DNA of 38,248 nt from an uncultured Candidatus Pelagibacter sp. (GTDB lineage Bacteria > Pseudomonadota > Alphaproteobacteria > Pelagibacterales > Pelagibacteraceae): contig CAJQSQ010000041.1 of assembly GCA_905616395.1 (NCBI GenBank), positions 1 to 38,248 on the forward strand, given 5' to 3'. Below the pieces are notes generated by a model, which was given only the letters and a program-made list of their open reading frames with translations, had not been told where the DNA came from and did not search any database. Position 1 is the first letter of the stretch. Every line of letters starts with the position of its first letter. Positions 35,784 through 38,248 of the stretch are shown here, in pieces. Made by a program: the position numbers and the translations under genes.

Positions 35784-36556
35784 TGGTTCAAATAAATTTA
35801 CCTAAAAATTCAGAAGTTCAAAAAGGTATCTATTATCAAGATAAAACTGGATCAAAAAATATCAGAAAAGTAAATGTTTATAGGTGGGATCCCTCAAATG
35901 GAGAAAATCCAAGAGAGGATACTTATGAAGTTGATATGGATAACTGTCCTTCAAAAGTATTAGATATTTTAAATAAGATTAAAAACGAAATTGACCCATC
36001 ATTGGCTTATCGGAGATCATGTGCACATGGTGTTTGTGGATCTTGTGCAATGAATATGGATGGTAAAAATGGTTTAGCATGTACAAAACCTCATTCAGAA
36101 ATTGAAGGAGATATAAATATTTATCCACTACCTCATCTAAAAGTTAAAAAAGATTTAATTGGTGACTTAAGTGGATTGTATAAACAATACGAATCAATTG
36201 AGCCTTGGTTGAAAACAAATACAAAAGTTGAAACTACAGAAATTATTCAATCTCAAAAAGATAGAAAAAAATTAGATGGGGCATATGAATGTATCATGTG
36301 TGCATGTTGTTCCACTTCTTGCCCAAGCTATTGGTGGAATGAGGATAAATTTTTAGGTCCTGCAGTTTTACTTCAAGCTTATAGGTGGATAGTAGATAGT
36401 AGAGATGATGAAAGAAAAGAGAGATTAAAAAAAGTAGCTGATGAACTTAAGTTGTATAGATGTCATACTATTATGAATTGCACTAATGCTTGTCCTAAGG
36501 GATTAAATCCAGCAAAAGCCATAGCTGAATTGAAAAAAATGCTTGCAACAAGCTAA
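35783..36556 (+). CDS. sdhB: Succinate dehydrogenase iron-sulfur subunit
   Basis: A 257-residue electron-transfer subunit of complex II. The 2Fe-2S cluster ligands are in [15 protein letters not shown] with a further Cys after NGLA. The 4Fe-4S and 3Fe-4S ligands are in [17 protein letters not shown] and [17 protein letters not shown]. It uses a GTG start overlapping the sdhA stop (TAGTG). It ends the sdhCDAB set; mmsA follows after 24 nt. Confidence 0.98.
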   Translation: MVQINLPKNSEVQKGIYYQDKTGSKNIRKVNVYRWDPSNGENPREDTYEVDMDNCPSKVLDILNKIKNEIDPSLAYRRSCAHGVCGSCAMNMDGKNGLACTKPHSEIEGDINIYPLPHLKVKKDLIGDLSGLYKQYESIEPWLKTNTKVETTEIIQSQKDRKKLDGAYECIMCACCSTSCPSYWWNEDKFLGPAVLLQAYRWIVDSRDDERKERLKKVADELKLYRCHTIMNCTNACPKGLNPAKAIAELKKMLATS

Positions 36557-36580
36557 TTACCCCTTTAAATAACACCATTC

Positions 36581-38248
<1,668 letters not shown>

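Overview
The window reads as a piece of a SAR11-type (Pelagibacterales) alphaproteobacterial chromosome. The sequence shows very low GC, very short intergenic gaps, many 1-11 nt stop/start overlaps, minimal-length housekeeping proteins, and an intact DMSP demethylation operon (dmdC-dmdB-hydrolase-dmdA) whose DmdA closely resembles the characterised Pelagibacter enzyme as I remember it. I could not run a database search, so the lineage is recognition plus inference. I see no tRNA, rRNA, insertion sequence, integrase or CRISPR array, and no gene-free stretch over 300 bases.

Left part (1 to about 18.98 kb): an accessory-looking series of transport and catabolic modules. It holds (a) the 3' part of a D-2-hydroxyacid dehydrogenase and an MFS carrier. 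(b) Next is a GAF/Fis regulator without an AAA+ domain, divergent from a zinc alcohol dehydrogenase. That dehydrogenase leads a five-gene ABC importer (binding protein, two permeases, two unequal ATPases related to the rhizobial GlpS/GlpT pair). (c) Then come an unknown, possibly winged-helix, protein and a divergent, head-overlapping pair of exported proteins (HupE/UreJ type and DUF4198 type) whose predicted mature N-termini both begin His-Glu-Leu. (d) A TRAP transporter follows (Tat-exported DctP, then DctQ and DctM), running into an amidase, a 59-residue membrane protein, an EamA exporter and a small secreted protein.

Right part (about 18.98 kb to the end): a core block. ftsY and dapF run leftward. 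Rightward, a structured leader precedes ffh-rpsP-trmD-rplS (rimM is missing from its usual place), then leuCDB, dmdC-dmdB-hydrolase-dmdA, asd, sdhCDAB, mmsA and the start of mdh. This block joins protein targeting, translation, leucine synthesis, DMSP carbon and sulfur use, aspartate-family synthesis and the TCA cycle in a nearly continuous transcription unit.

Most worth a second look: the ADH/regulator/ABC module with one consensus and one degenerate predicted ATP site; the overlapping HEL metal-type pair; the multi-hairpin leader before ffh; the uncharacterised hydrolase locked into the dmd operon; and an SdhD that contains no histidine, so it cannot supply the usual second haem ligand.
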